Below are positions 7,176 to 15,382 of a DNA stretch of 48,457 bases, in pieces. Under the pieces are notes generated by a model. That model saw nothing but the letters and a program-made list of their open reading frames with translations. It was not told the DNA's origin and did not search any database. Positions within the stretch are counted from its first letter, which is position 1. The number at the start of each line of letters is the position of its first letter. Position numbers and translations under genes: made by a program. Origin of the DNA: Yersinia artesiana (GTDB lineage: Bacteria; Pseudomonadota; Gammaproteobacteria; Enterobacterales; Enterobacteriaceae); NCBI RefSeq assembly GCF_902726545.1, contig NZ_CACVAD010000035.1, positions 1 to 48,457 of the forward strand, written 5' to 3'.

Positions 7176-9002
7176 ATGGATTACATCGTCGGAGTCGACA
7201 TCGGCAACTCATCAACGGAAGTGGCATTGGCACAATGTGCGGCTGAGGGTCAGTTGCACTTTGTTACCAGTACCCTAACCGAAACCACCGGTATCAAAGG
7301 GACGCAGCGCAACATCTTTGGCATCACTAAGGCGCTGAATATGTTGGTGGAAAAGGCCGGTATCGCACTCAGCGATATCAATCTTATCCGCATCAACGAG
7401 GCGACCCCGGTCATTGGTGATGTGGCGATGGAAACCATAACTGAAACCATTATCACTGAATCCACCATGATCGGTCACAATCCTAAAACTCCCGGTGGAC
7501 TGGGGTTAGGTGTTGGCCTGACCATCACGATTGATGAGTTAGTCACGCGAGACCCTAACCAGCCTTACATTCTGGTGGTGCCCTCTGCAGTTGATTTTGC
7601 CGATGTGGCGGCCGTGGTCAATGCGGCTAACGGCGCTGGATACCGCATTACCGCGATTATCCTGCAACGGGATGATGGTGTACTGGTCAGCAACCGCCTC
7701 ACACACCCCCTGCCCATCGTCGATGAGGTGCTGCATATCGACCGTATCCCAATGGGGATGTTGGCAGCGGTTGAAGTTGCCATGCCGGGTCAGGTGATTG
7801 AAACCCTCTCTAATCCTTATGGCATTGCCACGGTGTTCGGGCTGAGTGCAGAAGAAACCAAAAACATCGTTCCGGTGGCACGGGCTTTGATTGGCACGCG
7901 CTCTGCGGTGGTGGTGAAAACCCCAGAAGGCGATGTTAAAGCCCGCGCTATTCCGGCTGGGCATCTGGAGCTATTTGCTAACGGCCGCACAGTACGGGTG
8001 GATGTCGCCACCGGTGCTGAAGCCATCATGACCGCCGTCAACAGCTTCCGACATCTGGATAATGTCAGTGGCGAAGCGGGCACGAATATCGGCGGCATGC
8101 TCGAACACGTCCGTCACACTATGGCGGAACTGACCAACAAACCGACCAATGAGATCTTCATTCAGGATCTGCTGGCCGTTGATACTGCGGTGCCGGTCAA
8201 CGTCATTGGTGGCTTGGCGGGTGAATTCTCGCTCGAACAGGCGGTGGGTATTGCCTCGATGGTGAAATCTGACCGCTTACAAATGGCACATATCGCCAGT
8301 GAAATCGAAAAGACGCTGAATATTGATGTACAGGTCGGGGGAGCGGAAGCCGAAGCGGCGATACTCGGCGCGCTGACCACGCCAGGGACGCGACGGCCAC
8401 TCGCCATCCTCGATTTAGGGGCCGGTTCTACCGATGCCTCAATCATCAATGCACAAGGTCAAATTGTTGCCACCCATCTGGCGGGTGCTGGCGATATGGT
8501 CACGATGATAATCGCCTCTGAGCTGGATCTCCAGGACCGCTATTTAGCCGAAGACATCAAAAAATATCCCTTAGCAAAAGTGGAAAGTCTGTTCCACCTG
8601 CGCCACGAAGACGGCAGCGTTCAGTTCTTCCCACAACCGCTACCACCTGAAGTTTTTGCCCGATTAGTGGTGGTTAAACCGGAAGGGTTGGTGCCACTGC
8701 CGGGAGATTACGCACTGGAAAAAGTACGCAATATCCGCCGCAGCGCGAAAGAGCGGGTGTTTGTCACCAATGCGCTTCGCGCGCTACGTCAAGTCAGTCC
8801 GACCGGCAATATCCGCGATATCCCCTTCGTGGTGCTGGTTGGCGGCTCGTCGCTGGACTTCGAAATCCCGCAATTGGTCACCGACGCCCTTTCTCACTAC
8901 AAGCTGGTGGCCGGTCGCGGCAATATCCGCGCCAGTGAAGGCCCGCGTAATGCGGTCGCCACCGGATTGATTCTGTCCTGGCAACGGGAGAATCACGCAT
9001 GA
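7176..9002 (+). CDS. pduG: PduG, diol dehydratase reactivase large subunit
   Basis: A 608-residue large subunit of the reactivating factor that uses ATP to swap damaged cobalamin out of inactivated diol dehydratase. It has an actin/Hsp70-like ATPase fold: phosphate-binding loop DIGNSSTEVALAQ near the N-terminus and a second loop LDLGAGSTDASI at about 415. The start chosen is the ATG at 7176 (MDYIVGVDIGNSS), which matches the family N-terminus and has GAGGAACGGG just upstream. The in-frame ATG at 7152 lies within the ERIC end and would add eight foreign residues. It overlaps pduH by four bases (ATGA). Confidence 0.96.
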   Translation: MDYIVGVDIGNSSTEVALAQCAAEGQLHFVTSTLTETTGIKGTQRNIFGITKALNMLVEKAGIALSDINLIRINEATPVIGDVAMETITETIITESTMIGHNPKTPGGLGLGVGLTITIDELVTRDPNQPYILVVPSAVDFADVAAVVNAANGAGYRITAIILQRDDGVLVSNRLTHPLPIVDEVLHIDRIPMGMLAAVEVAMPGQVIETLSNPYGIATVFGLSAEETKNIVPVARALIGTRSAVVVKTPEGDVKARAIPAGHLELFANGRTVRVDVATGAEAIMTAVNSFRHLDNVSGEAGTNIGGMLEHVRHTMAELTNKPTNEIFIQDLLAVDTAVPVNVIGGLAGEFSLEQAVGIASMVKSDRLQMAHIASEIEKTLNIDVQVGGAEAEAAILGALTTPGTRRPLAILDLGAGSTDASIINAQGQIVATHLAGAGDMVTMIIASELDLQDRYLAEDIKKYPLAKVESLFHLRHEDGSVQFFPQPLPPEVFARLVVVKPEGLVPLPGDYALEKVRNIRRSAKERVFVTNALRALRQVSPTGNIRDIPFVVLVGGSSLDFEIPQLVTDALSHYKLVAGRGNIRASEGPRNAVATGLILSWQRENHA

Positions 9003-9340
9003 ACTTTACCCAAGATGCACCCGCCATTGTTATCAGCCTGACCTCGCCAACACCCGAGGCGGTCTGGCACCAAGTGTTACTAGGGATTGAGGAAGAAGGC
9101 ATTCCCTGGCAGTGGCAGCAAGACGATGACACGGATGCCATTCTCCGCGCCTGGCAGGCGGCGACCCGCTCCCCACTATTGGTAGGGCTGGCGTGTTCTG
9201 CCGACGAAGTTATCGTGCATTTTCGTCATTTACCCCCCGCCAGCCCGCTGTTCCGGCAGCCACTGGCACAAGACGGAGACCCATTACGGCGGCTAGGCAA
9301 CAACGCCGCCCGATTAGTCAAAGGCTTACCGTTTAAATAA
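8999..9340 (+). CDS. pduH: PduH, diol dehydratase reactivase small subunit
   Basis: A 113-residue partner of PduG (Salmonella 116). The fold resembles the beta subunit of diol dehydratase, and the heterotetramer displaces it to free inactive cofactor. Conserved segments are PEAVWHQVLLGIEEEGIPW and, near the C-terminus, LAQDGDPLRRLGNNAARLVKG, which parallels the end of PduD ([12 protein letters not shown]). It starts within the pduG stop codon (ATGA), a typical coupling overlap. Confidence 0.95.
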   Translation: MNFTQDAPAIVISLTSPTPEAVWHQVLLGIEEEGIPWQWQQDDDTDAILRAWQAATRSPLLVGLACSADEVIVHFRHLPPASPLFRQPLAQDGDPLRRLGNNAARLVKGLPFK

Positions 9341-9516
9341 GCACTTTCAAATAGCAGGGCGTTATCGGTGCAGGCAGTTTGGACTCGGCCAGCGCACAGC
9401 CACCGGAGCGTACACCTGGTGTTGTAAAAGCCAAGGTACGTGAGGATGGCGAGCACTGCACGTGTTCAAAATGGCAAACAAGATAGCCCTAACTTAATTA
9501 TAAGGAACTCATATCT
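9341..9516. other. pduH-pduJ spacer, possible interspersed repeat
   Basis: A 176-base spacer, long for this operon. It contains GC-rich, non-coding-looking sequence between about 9365 and 9480 (GCACAGCCACCGGAGCGTAC, then GAGGATGGCGAGCACTGCAC). It resembles from memory sequence dispersed between genes in other yersiniae, but no second copy is present in this window. A leftward 76-codon frame across it is judged spurious. Confidence 0.35.
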
Positions 9517-9792
9517 ATGAACAACGCACTGGGACTCATCGAAACCAAAGGGCTGGTCGCTGCCATCGAAGCGGCTGATGCCATGGTCAAATCTGCCAAC
9601 GTACAGCTCGTGGGCTACGAAAAAATCGGCTCCGGCTTGGTGACGGTCATGGTTCGCGGCGATGTTGGCGCAGTTAAAGCGGCGGTTGATGCCGGTTCTG
9701 CGGCAGCCAGCGCAGTGGGTGAAGTGAAATCTTGCCATGTGATCCCACGCCCACACAGCGATGTAGAAGCCATTTTACCGACCTCTGCCTAA
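9517..9792 (+). CDS. pduJ: PduJ, hexameric BMC shell protein
   Basis: A 91-residue single-domain BMC protein, a close paralogue of PduA in this window: both contain [13 protein letters not shown] and [20 protein letters not shown]. It is a major facet protein of the Pdu shell. It ends [10 protein letters not shown] without the duplicated tail of PduA. The ribosome site is AAGGAAC, about 12 bases before the ATG. pduK follows 21 bases downstream. Confidence 0.95.
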   Translation: MNNALGLIETKGLVAAIEAADAMVKSANVQLVGYEKIGSGLVTVMVRGDVGAVKAAVDAGSAAASAVGEVKSCHVIPRPHSDVEAILPTSA

Positions 9793-9813
9793 GGGTAAGA
9801 AGAGGAGCACCGC

Positions 9814-10416
9814 GTGAAAACGTCACTGGGTTTACTTGAAGTTAGCGGTCTGGCGCTGGCGATTGGTGCAGCGGATGTCATGGCAAAAGCGGCATCCGTC
9901 ACCCTGATTGGCATAGAAAAAACCAACGGCTCCGGCTGGATGCTAATCCGTCTGACCGGTGATGTGGCTTCCGTTCAGGCGGCAATCAGCACCGGAGCCG
10001 CCTTTGCCCAACTGCATCAAGGGCTGGTCTCAAGTGCGGTGCTGGCCCGTCCGGCAGATCCCCTAATGGCGTATTGGCAAGCGCCACACATTGAGCCAGC
10101 CGCTACTGAAACCACCACCTTGAGCGAACCTGCGCAACAGGTTGTCGCCGAAAGGGTTATGACAGCAAGCCCCACCATCGACGAGTGCGATGAAGCAGAA
10201 GCCCCACGACCTGCCGCTACCGCCACCGACGATGAACCAGAAATTGCCTTGGGTGTGGCAATAATGGATTTGGATGTCGCAAGACAAAGTGCAGAAAGTG
10301 AGGCCCCGCCAGCTCCTCGTGTGAGCTGCAATCTCTGCCTCGACCCGGCTTGCCGACGCCATAAAGGTGAGCCTCGCTTTCGCTGTCTTCACTTGGGTAA
10401 ACGAGGAAAAGTCTGA
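9814..10416 (+). CDS. pduK: PduK, BMC shell protein with Cys-rich C-terminal extension
   Basis: A 200-residue minor shell protein, longer than Salmonella PduK (about 160). Residues 1-90 are a BMC domain (SLGLLEVSGLALAIGAADVM). Residues 95-165 are a low-complexity, acidic and Ala/Thr/Pro-rich linker. The last 30 residues contain CNLCLDPACRRHKGEPRFRC, a four-cysteine cluster (C-x2-C-x4-C-x10-C) that could hold a metal or Fe-S centre. It starts at GTG, supported by GAGGAGCACC in front. The extra length is in the linker. It overlaps pduL by one base. Confidence 0.93.
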   Translation: MKTSLGLLEVSGLALAIGAADVMAKAASVTLIGIEKTNGSGWMLIRLTGDVASVQAAISTGAAFAQLHQGLVSSAVLARPADPLMAYWQAPHIEPAATETTTLSEPAQQVVAERVMTASPTIDECDEAEAPRPAATATDDEPEIALGVAIMDLDVARQSAESEAPPAPRVSCNLCLDPACRRHKGEPRFRCLHLGKRGKV

Positions 10417-11063
10417 TGGAAAAAGCGTTACTGGAACCCGTTGTCAGTAAGATCCTCGACGAAATGCGTCTTCGTCCGATCCCGCTTGGGGTTTCCAATC
10501 GACACCTGCACCTCGCGGTGCAGGATTACCAACAATTGTTCCCCGATCAGCCGCTGATTGAGAAAAAAGCACTGCTCCAGCCCGGCCAGTTCGCCGCAGC
10601 TCAGACGGTGACCTTGGTTGGGCCGAAAGGCAGCTTGAAGAATGTCCGTATTCTGGGGCCACTGCGCAGCCAGAGCCAGGTTGAGATCTCCCGTACCGAC
10701 GCCCGCACACTGGGTATCAATGCCCCTTTGCGGATGTCGGGCAATCTGGACGACACGCCCGCTATCCGGCTGGTCAGCCCCTATGGTGAGCTGGAATTGC
10801 CACAGGGTGTGATTGTGGCATTGCGCCATATCCATATGTCGCCACTGGATGCCCTTATCTATCGGGTCAAACATGGCGACCGGGTGCAAGTGGCCATCCA
10901 CGGCAGTGGCCGTCGGTTGATCATGGATGATGTTGCTATCCGCGTTTCACCCCAAATGAAACTGGAAATGCACATTGATACCGACGAGGCCAATGCCGCC
11001 GGAGCCGATGACCCGGCGGCTTTTGCGACGCTGCTCCCCCCTGCACGGACAACGCAGCCATGA
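10416..11063 (+). CDS. pduL: PduL, BMC-associated phosphotransacylase
   Basis: A 215-residue enzyme that converts propionyl-CoA and phosphate to propionyl-phosphate and recycles CoA inside the compartment. It is unrelated to classical Pta. The N-terminal helix (EKALLEPVVSKILDEM) is a targeting peptide. The two zinc-binding histidine motifs of the family are visible: SNRHLHLA near residue 28 and RHIHMSP in the second half. Length matches Salmonella (210). It starts in the pduK stop codon (TGATG) and overlaps pduM by four bases. Confidence 0.95.
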   Translation: MEKALLEPVVSKILDEMRLRPIPLGVSNRHLHLAVQDYQQLFPDQPLIEKKALLQPGQFAAAQTVTLVGPKGSLKNVRILGPLRSQSQVEISRTDARTLGINAPLRMSGNLDDTPAIRLVSPYGELELPQGVIVALRHIHMSPLDALIYRVKHGDRVQVAIHGSGRRLIMDDVAIRVSPQMKLEMHIDTDEANAAGADDPAAFATLLPPARTTQP

Positions 11064-11557
11064 ATCTGACTCAGGCGCAAACCGAACAGCTGGTCAGCCA
11101 GATTGTCACGCGGTTGGCTGAGCGCGAACGCCGGGTTCACGCCCTGTTATTGCCTCAGCTACGCGCCGGGCTGGATACATCGGTATTCCTGCACCATGCC
11201 ACGCTGCATTTAATGTTGCCGGATTTGGCGTTTATCCATCAGCTGGCGCAGTTCGATACCACCTGTCCAGCGGTGCTGGCCTTGAACGAGGCCTGGTCGT
11301 GGGGCATGAAAGTGCATATCAGCCTGCACCGTCAACTGCTACCCGCCCTGCCCATGACGGCACTGCGCCCGTTGCCGCTAACTTTCAGTGACAACCAAGG
11401 TCTGGCGGTACGGCTACATACAGGCAAAGTATTGAGTTATCGCGATATTGCCACACTTGACCCCGGCTGGTTGCTGATTGCCAGCTCTACGTTGGTTACA
11501 CCGCTGGCGCAGGAAACACTGTCAGCCCGTCACATTCAACTGTTAAGGCAGGAGTAA
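11060..11557 (+). CDS. pduM: PduM, microcompartment assembly protein
   Basis: A 165-residue protein matching PduM in position, length and sequence (LTQAQTEQLVSQIVTRLAER at the N-terminus). In Salmonella, PduM is a structural component needed for normal compartment assembly; its biochemical role is not settled. The N-terminal stretch can form an amphipathic helix like those that target core proteins. No catalytic motif is recognised. It overlaps pduL by four bases and lies three bases before pduN. Confidence 0.9.
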   Translation: MNLTQAQTEQLVSQIVTRLAERERRVHALLLPQLRAGLDTSVFLHHATLHLMLPDLAFIHQLAQFDTTCPAVLALNEAWSWGMKVHISLHRQLLPALPMTALRPLPLTFSDNQGLAVRLHTGKVLSYRDIATLDPGWLLIASSTLVTPLAQETLSARHIQLLRQE

Positions 11558-11560
11558 ATC

Positions 11561-11836
11561 ATGCAACTGGCCCGAGTGGTAGGTTCGGTGGTTTCAACAC
11601 AAAAGTCGCCGACGCTGATCGGTAAGAAACTACTGTTGGTGCGCCGTGTCGCCGGTGATGGCTCACTGCCTCCGGACAGCAACACGCCGGATGAAGTGGC
11701 GGTCGACTCTGTTGGCGCAGGTCAAGGTGAACTGGTGCTGCTGTCCGGTGGTTCCAGCGCGCGGCGCGTTTTTGCCGAACCGAATGATGCCATCGACCTG
11801 GCGATTGTCGCTATCGTCGATGAATGCTCTTACTGA
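11561..11836 (+). CDS. pduN: PduN, pentameric BMC vertex protein
   Basis: A 91-residue member of the EutN/CcmL family, whose pentamers cap the corners of the polyhedral shell. It begins [19 protein letters not shown], has the family pattern [10 protein letters not shown] early on, and the late segment [20 protein letters not shown] is the family signature. It is closely spaced after pduM (three bases) with GCAGGAG as ribosome site, and 15 bases before pduO. Confidence 0.95.
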   Translation: MQLARVVGSVVSTQKSPTLIGKKLLLVRRVAGDGSLPPDSNTPDEVAVDSVGAGQGELVLLSGGSSARRVFAEPNDAIDLAIVAIVDECSY

Positions 11837-11851
11837 TTACGCGGTGATTTT

Positions 11852-12868
11852 ATGAGCATCTATACCAAAACAGGTGATGCGGGCACTACCGCCCTGTTCA
11901 CCGGTCAACGCGTCAAAAAAAGTCATCCTCGGGTGGAAACCTACGGCGCCCTGGATGAACTGAATGCGGCACTTAGCCTGTGTGCCCGCGTGGCACAAGG
12001 TGAAGAAAACCTTCAGTTACTCGATGCCGTACAACATCAGCTGTTTTATTTCAGCGCCGAACTGGCCAGTGAGGGCAGCGAAACCCCACCCAGTGGGCGA
12101 AAAAGTATTAGTGAAACCGATATTCAAGCACTGGAACAGGCGGTGGACCGCTGCATGGCGCAACTGCCACCGGTGCACGGTTTTATCCTGCCCGGTAACA
12201 CTGAAGCTGGGAGCCGCTTACATTTTGCCCGCACCTTGGCGCGGCGCTGCGAGCGGCGGTTAATCGAACTGGCCGAGCAAGTGCCGGTGCGTCCGGTGTT
12301 ATTGCAGTATCTCAACCGGCTATCGGACTGCTTGTATGCCCTGGCCCGCGATGAAGACCAACGCCAGACATTGCAACAAACAGCACAAACCGTGCTGGCA
12401 CGCTATTTAGCCGCAACCACGGAGAAACCCGTAGCGGCCATTCAGCCCGCGCGCGCTGGACTGGGATTTTCTGATGTTCATCAACTGGTTAAGTTAGCGG
12501 TTGAAGCCGCCATGCAATTACAAATTGCCGTAGTGGTGGCACTGGTCGACCGCCACGGCAACATGATTATGACCTACCGTATGCCAGATACCCTGCTGGT
12601 CAGCAGCGAGCTGGCACCGAAAAAGGCCTGGACCGCTGTCGCCATGAAAACCGCTACCCACCAACTCAGTGCAGCCATTCAACCGGGTGCCGACCTATTC
12701 CAGTTAGAAGCCAGCACCGGCGGCAAAGTGGTGAGTTTTGGTGGCGGCTACCCACTGTGGCGTGACGGCCAATTGGTGGGAGGTTTAGGGATAAGCGGCG
12801 GTAGCGTCGAACAAGATATGCACATAGCAGAAGCGGCCATATCGGCTTTACATCTGAGGAATGAATAA
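11852..12868 (+). CDS. pduO: PduO, ATP:cob(I)alamin adenosyltransferase with C-terminal heme-type domain
   Basis: A 338-residue two-domain protein. Residues 1-185 are a PduO-type adenosyltransferase, with the ATP-binding N-terminus MSIYTKTGDAGTTALFTGQR and the RCERRLIEL and YLNRLSDCLYALAR segments. This domain makes adenosylcobalamin for the dehydratase. Residues about 200-335 are a GlcG/HbpS-type domain (KLAVEAAMQLQIAVVVALVD, then GGGYPLWRDGQLVGGLGISGG). In Salmonella this domain binds heme. PduS supplies the reduced cobalamin. It overlaps pduP by one base. Confidence 0.95.
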   Translation: MSIYTKTGDAGTTALFTGQRVKKSHPRVETYGALDELNAALSLCARVAQGEENLQLLDAVQHQLFYFSAELASEGSETPPSGRKSISETDIQALEQAVDRCMAQLPPVHGFILPGNTEAGSRLHFARTLARRCERRLIELAEQVPVRPVLLQYLNRLSDCLYALARDEDQRQTLQQTAQTVLARYLAATTEKPVAAIQPARAGLGFSDVHQLVKLAVEAAMQLQIAVVVALVDRHGNMIMTYRMPDTLLVSSELAPKKAWTAVAMKTATHQLSAAIQPGADLFQLEASTGGKVVSFGGGYPLWRDGQLVGGLGISGGSVEQDMHIAEAAISALHLRNE

Positions 12869-14256
12869 TGAATACCAATGACCTTGAATCGCTCATTCGC
12901 ACTATCCTCACCGAGCAACTGACGCCGGTCACGGCCCCTGCCTCCAGCGCCATTTTTGCCAGCGTGGATGAAGCCATTAATGCCGCTCACCGCGCGTTTT
13001 TACGCTATCAGCAAAGCCCGATGAAAACCCGCAGCGCCATTATCCGCGCTATCCGTGAGCAATTAAAGCCACAACTTGTCTCTCTGTCCGAGCGCGGTGC
13101 CAGTGAAACCGGCATGGGTAATAAAGAAGATAAATTCCTGAAAAACAAAGCGGCACTGGAAAACACTCCGGGTATTGAAGACTTATCTACCACCGCCCTG
13201 ACCGGTGATGGCGGCATGGTGTTATTCGAATATTCACCCTTCGGCGTTATTGGTTCAGTCGCCCCCAGCACTAATCCAACCGAAACCATTATTAATAACA
13301 GTATCAGTATGTTGGCAGCGGGTAATGCCGTCTATTTCAGCCCCCACCCCGGTGCTAAAGCCGTGTCATTGGATCTCATCGCCCAAATTGAAGCGATCAT
13401 TTTCAACAGTTGCGGCATTCGCAATCTGGTGGTGACAGTAAAAGAACCGAGTTTCGCAGCCACCCAACAGATGATGGCACACGACAAAATTGCCGTACTC
13501 GCTATTACTGGTGGCCCGGCCATTGTGGCGATGGGCATGAAAAGCGGTAAGAAAGTGATTGGTGCCGGTGCGGGTAACCCACCTTGTCTGGTGGATGAAA
13601 CCGCCGAGTTAGTTAAAGCGGCGCAGGATATCGTGGCGGGCGCTTCATTTGACTACAACCTGCCGTGCATTGCCGAGAAAAGCCTGATCGTGGTGGAAAG
13701 TGTTGCCGACCGTTTATTGCAACAGATGCAGGCCTTCGATGCATTACTGATAAGCAATCCGCAACAGGTCGACAGCTTACGCAAAACCTGCCTGACGCCG
13801 CAGGGTCATGCCAATAAAAATCTGGTGGGTAAAAGCCCCATTGAACTGCTGAAAGCCGCTGGCATCACCTGCCCGGCTAAAGCCCCGCGCCTGTTGTTGG
13901 TCGAAGTGGCTGGTGATGATCCACTGGTCACTACCGAACAATTGATGCCGCTGTTACCGGTGGTGCGGGTAAAGGATTTCGATGCGGCCCTGACATTGGC
14001 ACTGCACGTCGAGGGCGGCCTGCATCATACCGCAACCATGCACTCGCAAAATGTCTCGCGCTTGAATCTGGCTGCTCGTTTGTTGCAAACCTCCATTTTT
14101 GTCAAAAATGGCCCGTCCTATGCCGGGATAGGTGTCGGCGGTGAAGGCTTTACCACCTTTACTATTGCCACCCCGACTGGTGAGGGTACTACCTCGGCGC
14201 GTACCTTTGCACGTCAACGCCGCTGTGTACTGACTAATGGCTTCTCTATTCGCTGA
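12868..14256 (+). CDS. pduP: PduP, CoA-dependent propionaldehyde dehydrogenase
   Basis: A 462-residue aldehyde dehydrogenase of the CoA-acylating type. It turns propionaldehyde into propionyl-CoA with NAD. The first 18 residues (MNTNDLESLIRTILTEQL) are the classic encapsulation peptide shown in Salmonella to target cargo. The catalytic cysteine is about residue 267 in FDYNLPCIAEKS, and the nucleotide-binding region includes ITGGPAIVAMGMKSGKK and GAGAGNPPCLVDE. It starts in the pduO stop (TAATG). The pduQ start lies ten bases after its stop. Confidence 0.96.
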   Translation: MNTNDLESLIRTILTEQLTPVTAPASSAIFASVDEAINAAHRAFLRYQQSPMKTRSAIIRAIREQLKPQLVSLSERGASETGMGNKEDKFLKNKAALENTPGIEDLSTTALTGDGGMVLFEYSPFGVIGSVAPSTNPTETIINNSISMLAAGNAVYFSPHPGAKAVSLDLIAQIEAIIFNSCGIRNLVVTVKEPSFAATQQMMAHDKIAVLAITGGPAIVAMGMKSGKKVIGAGAGNPPCLVDETAELVKAAQDIVAGASFDYNLPCIAEKSLIVVESVADRLLQQMQAFDALLISNPQQVDSLRKTCLTPQGHANKNLVGKSPIELLKAAGITCPAKAPRLLLVEVAGDDPLVTTEQLMPLLPVVRVKDFDAALTLALHVEGGLHHTATMHSQNVSRLNLAARLLQTSIFVKNGPSYAGIGVGGEGFTTFTIATPTGEGTTSARTFARQRRCVLTNGFSIR

Positions 14257-14266
14257 GCGAGGATGT

Positions 14267-15382
14267 ATGAAAACTTTTTTCCTGCAAACACGCATTTATA
14301 GCGGGGAAGGCAGCCTCAAGGTGCTGCAACGCTTTCATCAGCGCAAAATCTGGATAGTTTGCGATGGCTTTTTAGCCACCTCTCCGCTGCTGGATAAACT
14401 GAGACAAGCCTTGCCCGCCGACAACCAGATTACCCTGTTCAGCGATATCACGCCGGATCCGAATATCGCCACCGTGGTGAAGGGGATTGAGCAGATGCAA
14501 GCGCTGCGCCCCGACATAGTGATCGGTTTTGGTGGTGGTTCGGCACTGGATGCCGCCAAAGCCATTGTCTGGTTTAGCCGTAAACAAGGGCTGGAGATAG
14601 AAACCTGTATCGCCATCCCGACCACCAGCGGCACTGGCTCTGAGGTCACCAGCGCTTGTGTGATAAGTGATCCGGAGAAAAGCATTAAATATCCCATCTT
14701 TGACGATGAAATTTATCCTGATATCGCCATTTTGGATGCCGCACTGGTGGCGAGTGTGCCCGCCGTCATTACCGCCAATACCGGATTGGATGTGTTGACT
14801 CATGCGCTGGAGGCCTATGTATCACCGCGCGCCAGTGATTTTACCGATGCACTGGCAGAAAAAGCGGTGCAACTGGTATTTCGCCATCTGGCAACCGCCT
14901 GCCGTAAAGGTGACTGCCTGATAACCCGCGGCAAAATGCACAATGCCTCGACGCTGGCCGGCATAGCATTCAGTCAGGCGGGTCTGGGTATCAATCATGC
15001 CATCGCCCACCAATTGGGGGGGCAATTCCACATTGCTCACGGCTTAGCGAATGCCCTGTTGCTGGTGCCGGTGATTCGCTTTAACGCCGCAGATGCGCGA
15101 GCGCGTAAGCGCTATGCAAGATTGGCGAAGCTGTGCCATTTCAGCCCGGCCAATGGCGATGATCGCAGTGCAGTCAATCAGTTGGTTCACCAAATTGAGC
15201 AGCTAAAACGCCAGTGCGGGTTACCTCAGCCGTTGGCGGCAATGAAAGTTAATGAGCGCCAATTGCAGCAACATCTCCCCGACATGATTGCAGCAGCCCT
15301 TGCCGACGTGACATTGCGCACCAACCCGCGCCCAGCCAGCGACCAGGATATCCGTGGGATTATCGAGGCGCTTTATGAGTGA
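14267..15382 (+). CDS. pduQ: PduQ, iron-containing 1-propanol dehydrogenase
   Basis: A 371-residue iron-dependent alcohol dehydrogenase (Salmonella 370). It reduces propionaldehyde to 1-propanol and regenerates NAD for PduP inside the compartment. The cofactor loop is GFGGGSALDAAKA at about 88-100. Iron ligands are visible as Asp and His in GLDVLTHALEAY (about 175 and 179) and later in GINHAIAHQLGG and FHIAHGLANA. The frame is open from 14237, but the ATG at 14267 has GCGAGGA just upstream and matches the family N-terminus. It overlaps pduS by eight bases. Confidence 0.95.
   Translation: MKTFFLQTRIYSGEGSLKVLQRFHQRKIWIVCDGFLATSPLLDKLRQALPADNQITLFSDITPDPNIATVVKGIEQMQALRPDIVIGFGGGSALDAAKAIVWFSRKQGLEIETCIAIPTTSGTGSEVTSACVISDPEKSIKYPIFDDEIYPDIAILDAALVASVPAVITANTGLDVLTHALEAYVSPRASDFTDALAEKAVQLVFRHLATACRKGDCLITRGKMHNASTLAGIAFSQAGLGINHAIAHQLGGQFHIAHGLANALLLVPVIRFNAADARARKRYARLAKLCHFSPANGDDRSAVNQLVHQIEQLKRQCGLPQPLAAMKVNERQLQQHLPDMIAAALADVTLRTNPRPASDQDIRGIIEALYE

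Noticed and set aside
9226-9456. 76-codon leftward frame between pduH and pduJ
   Set aside because: It overlaps the end of pduH on the opposite strand and the repeat-like spacer; no ribosome site or domain is seen.
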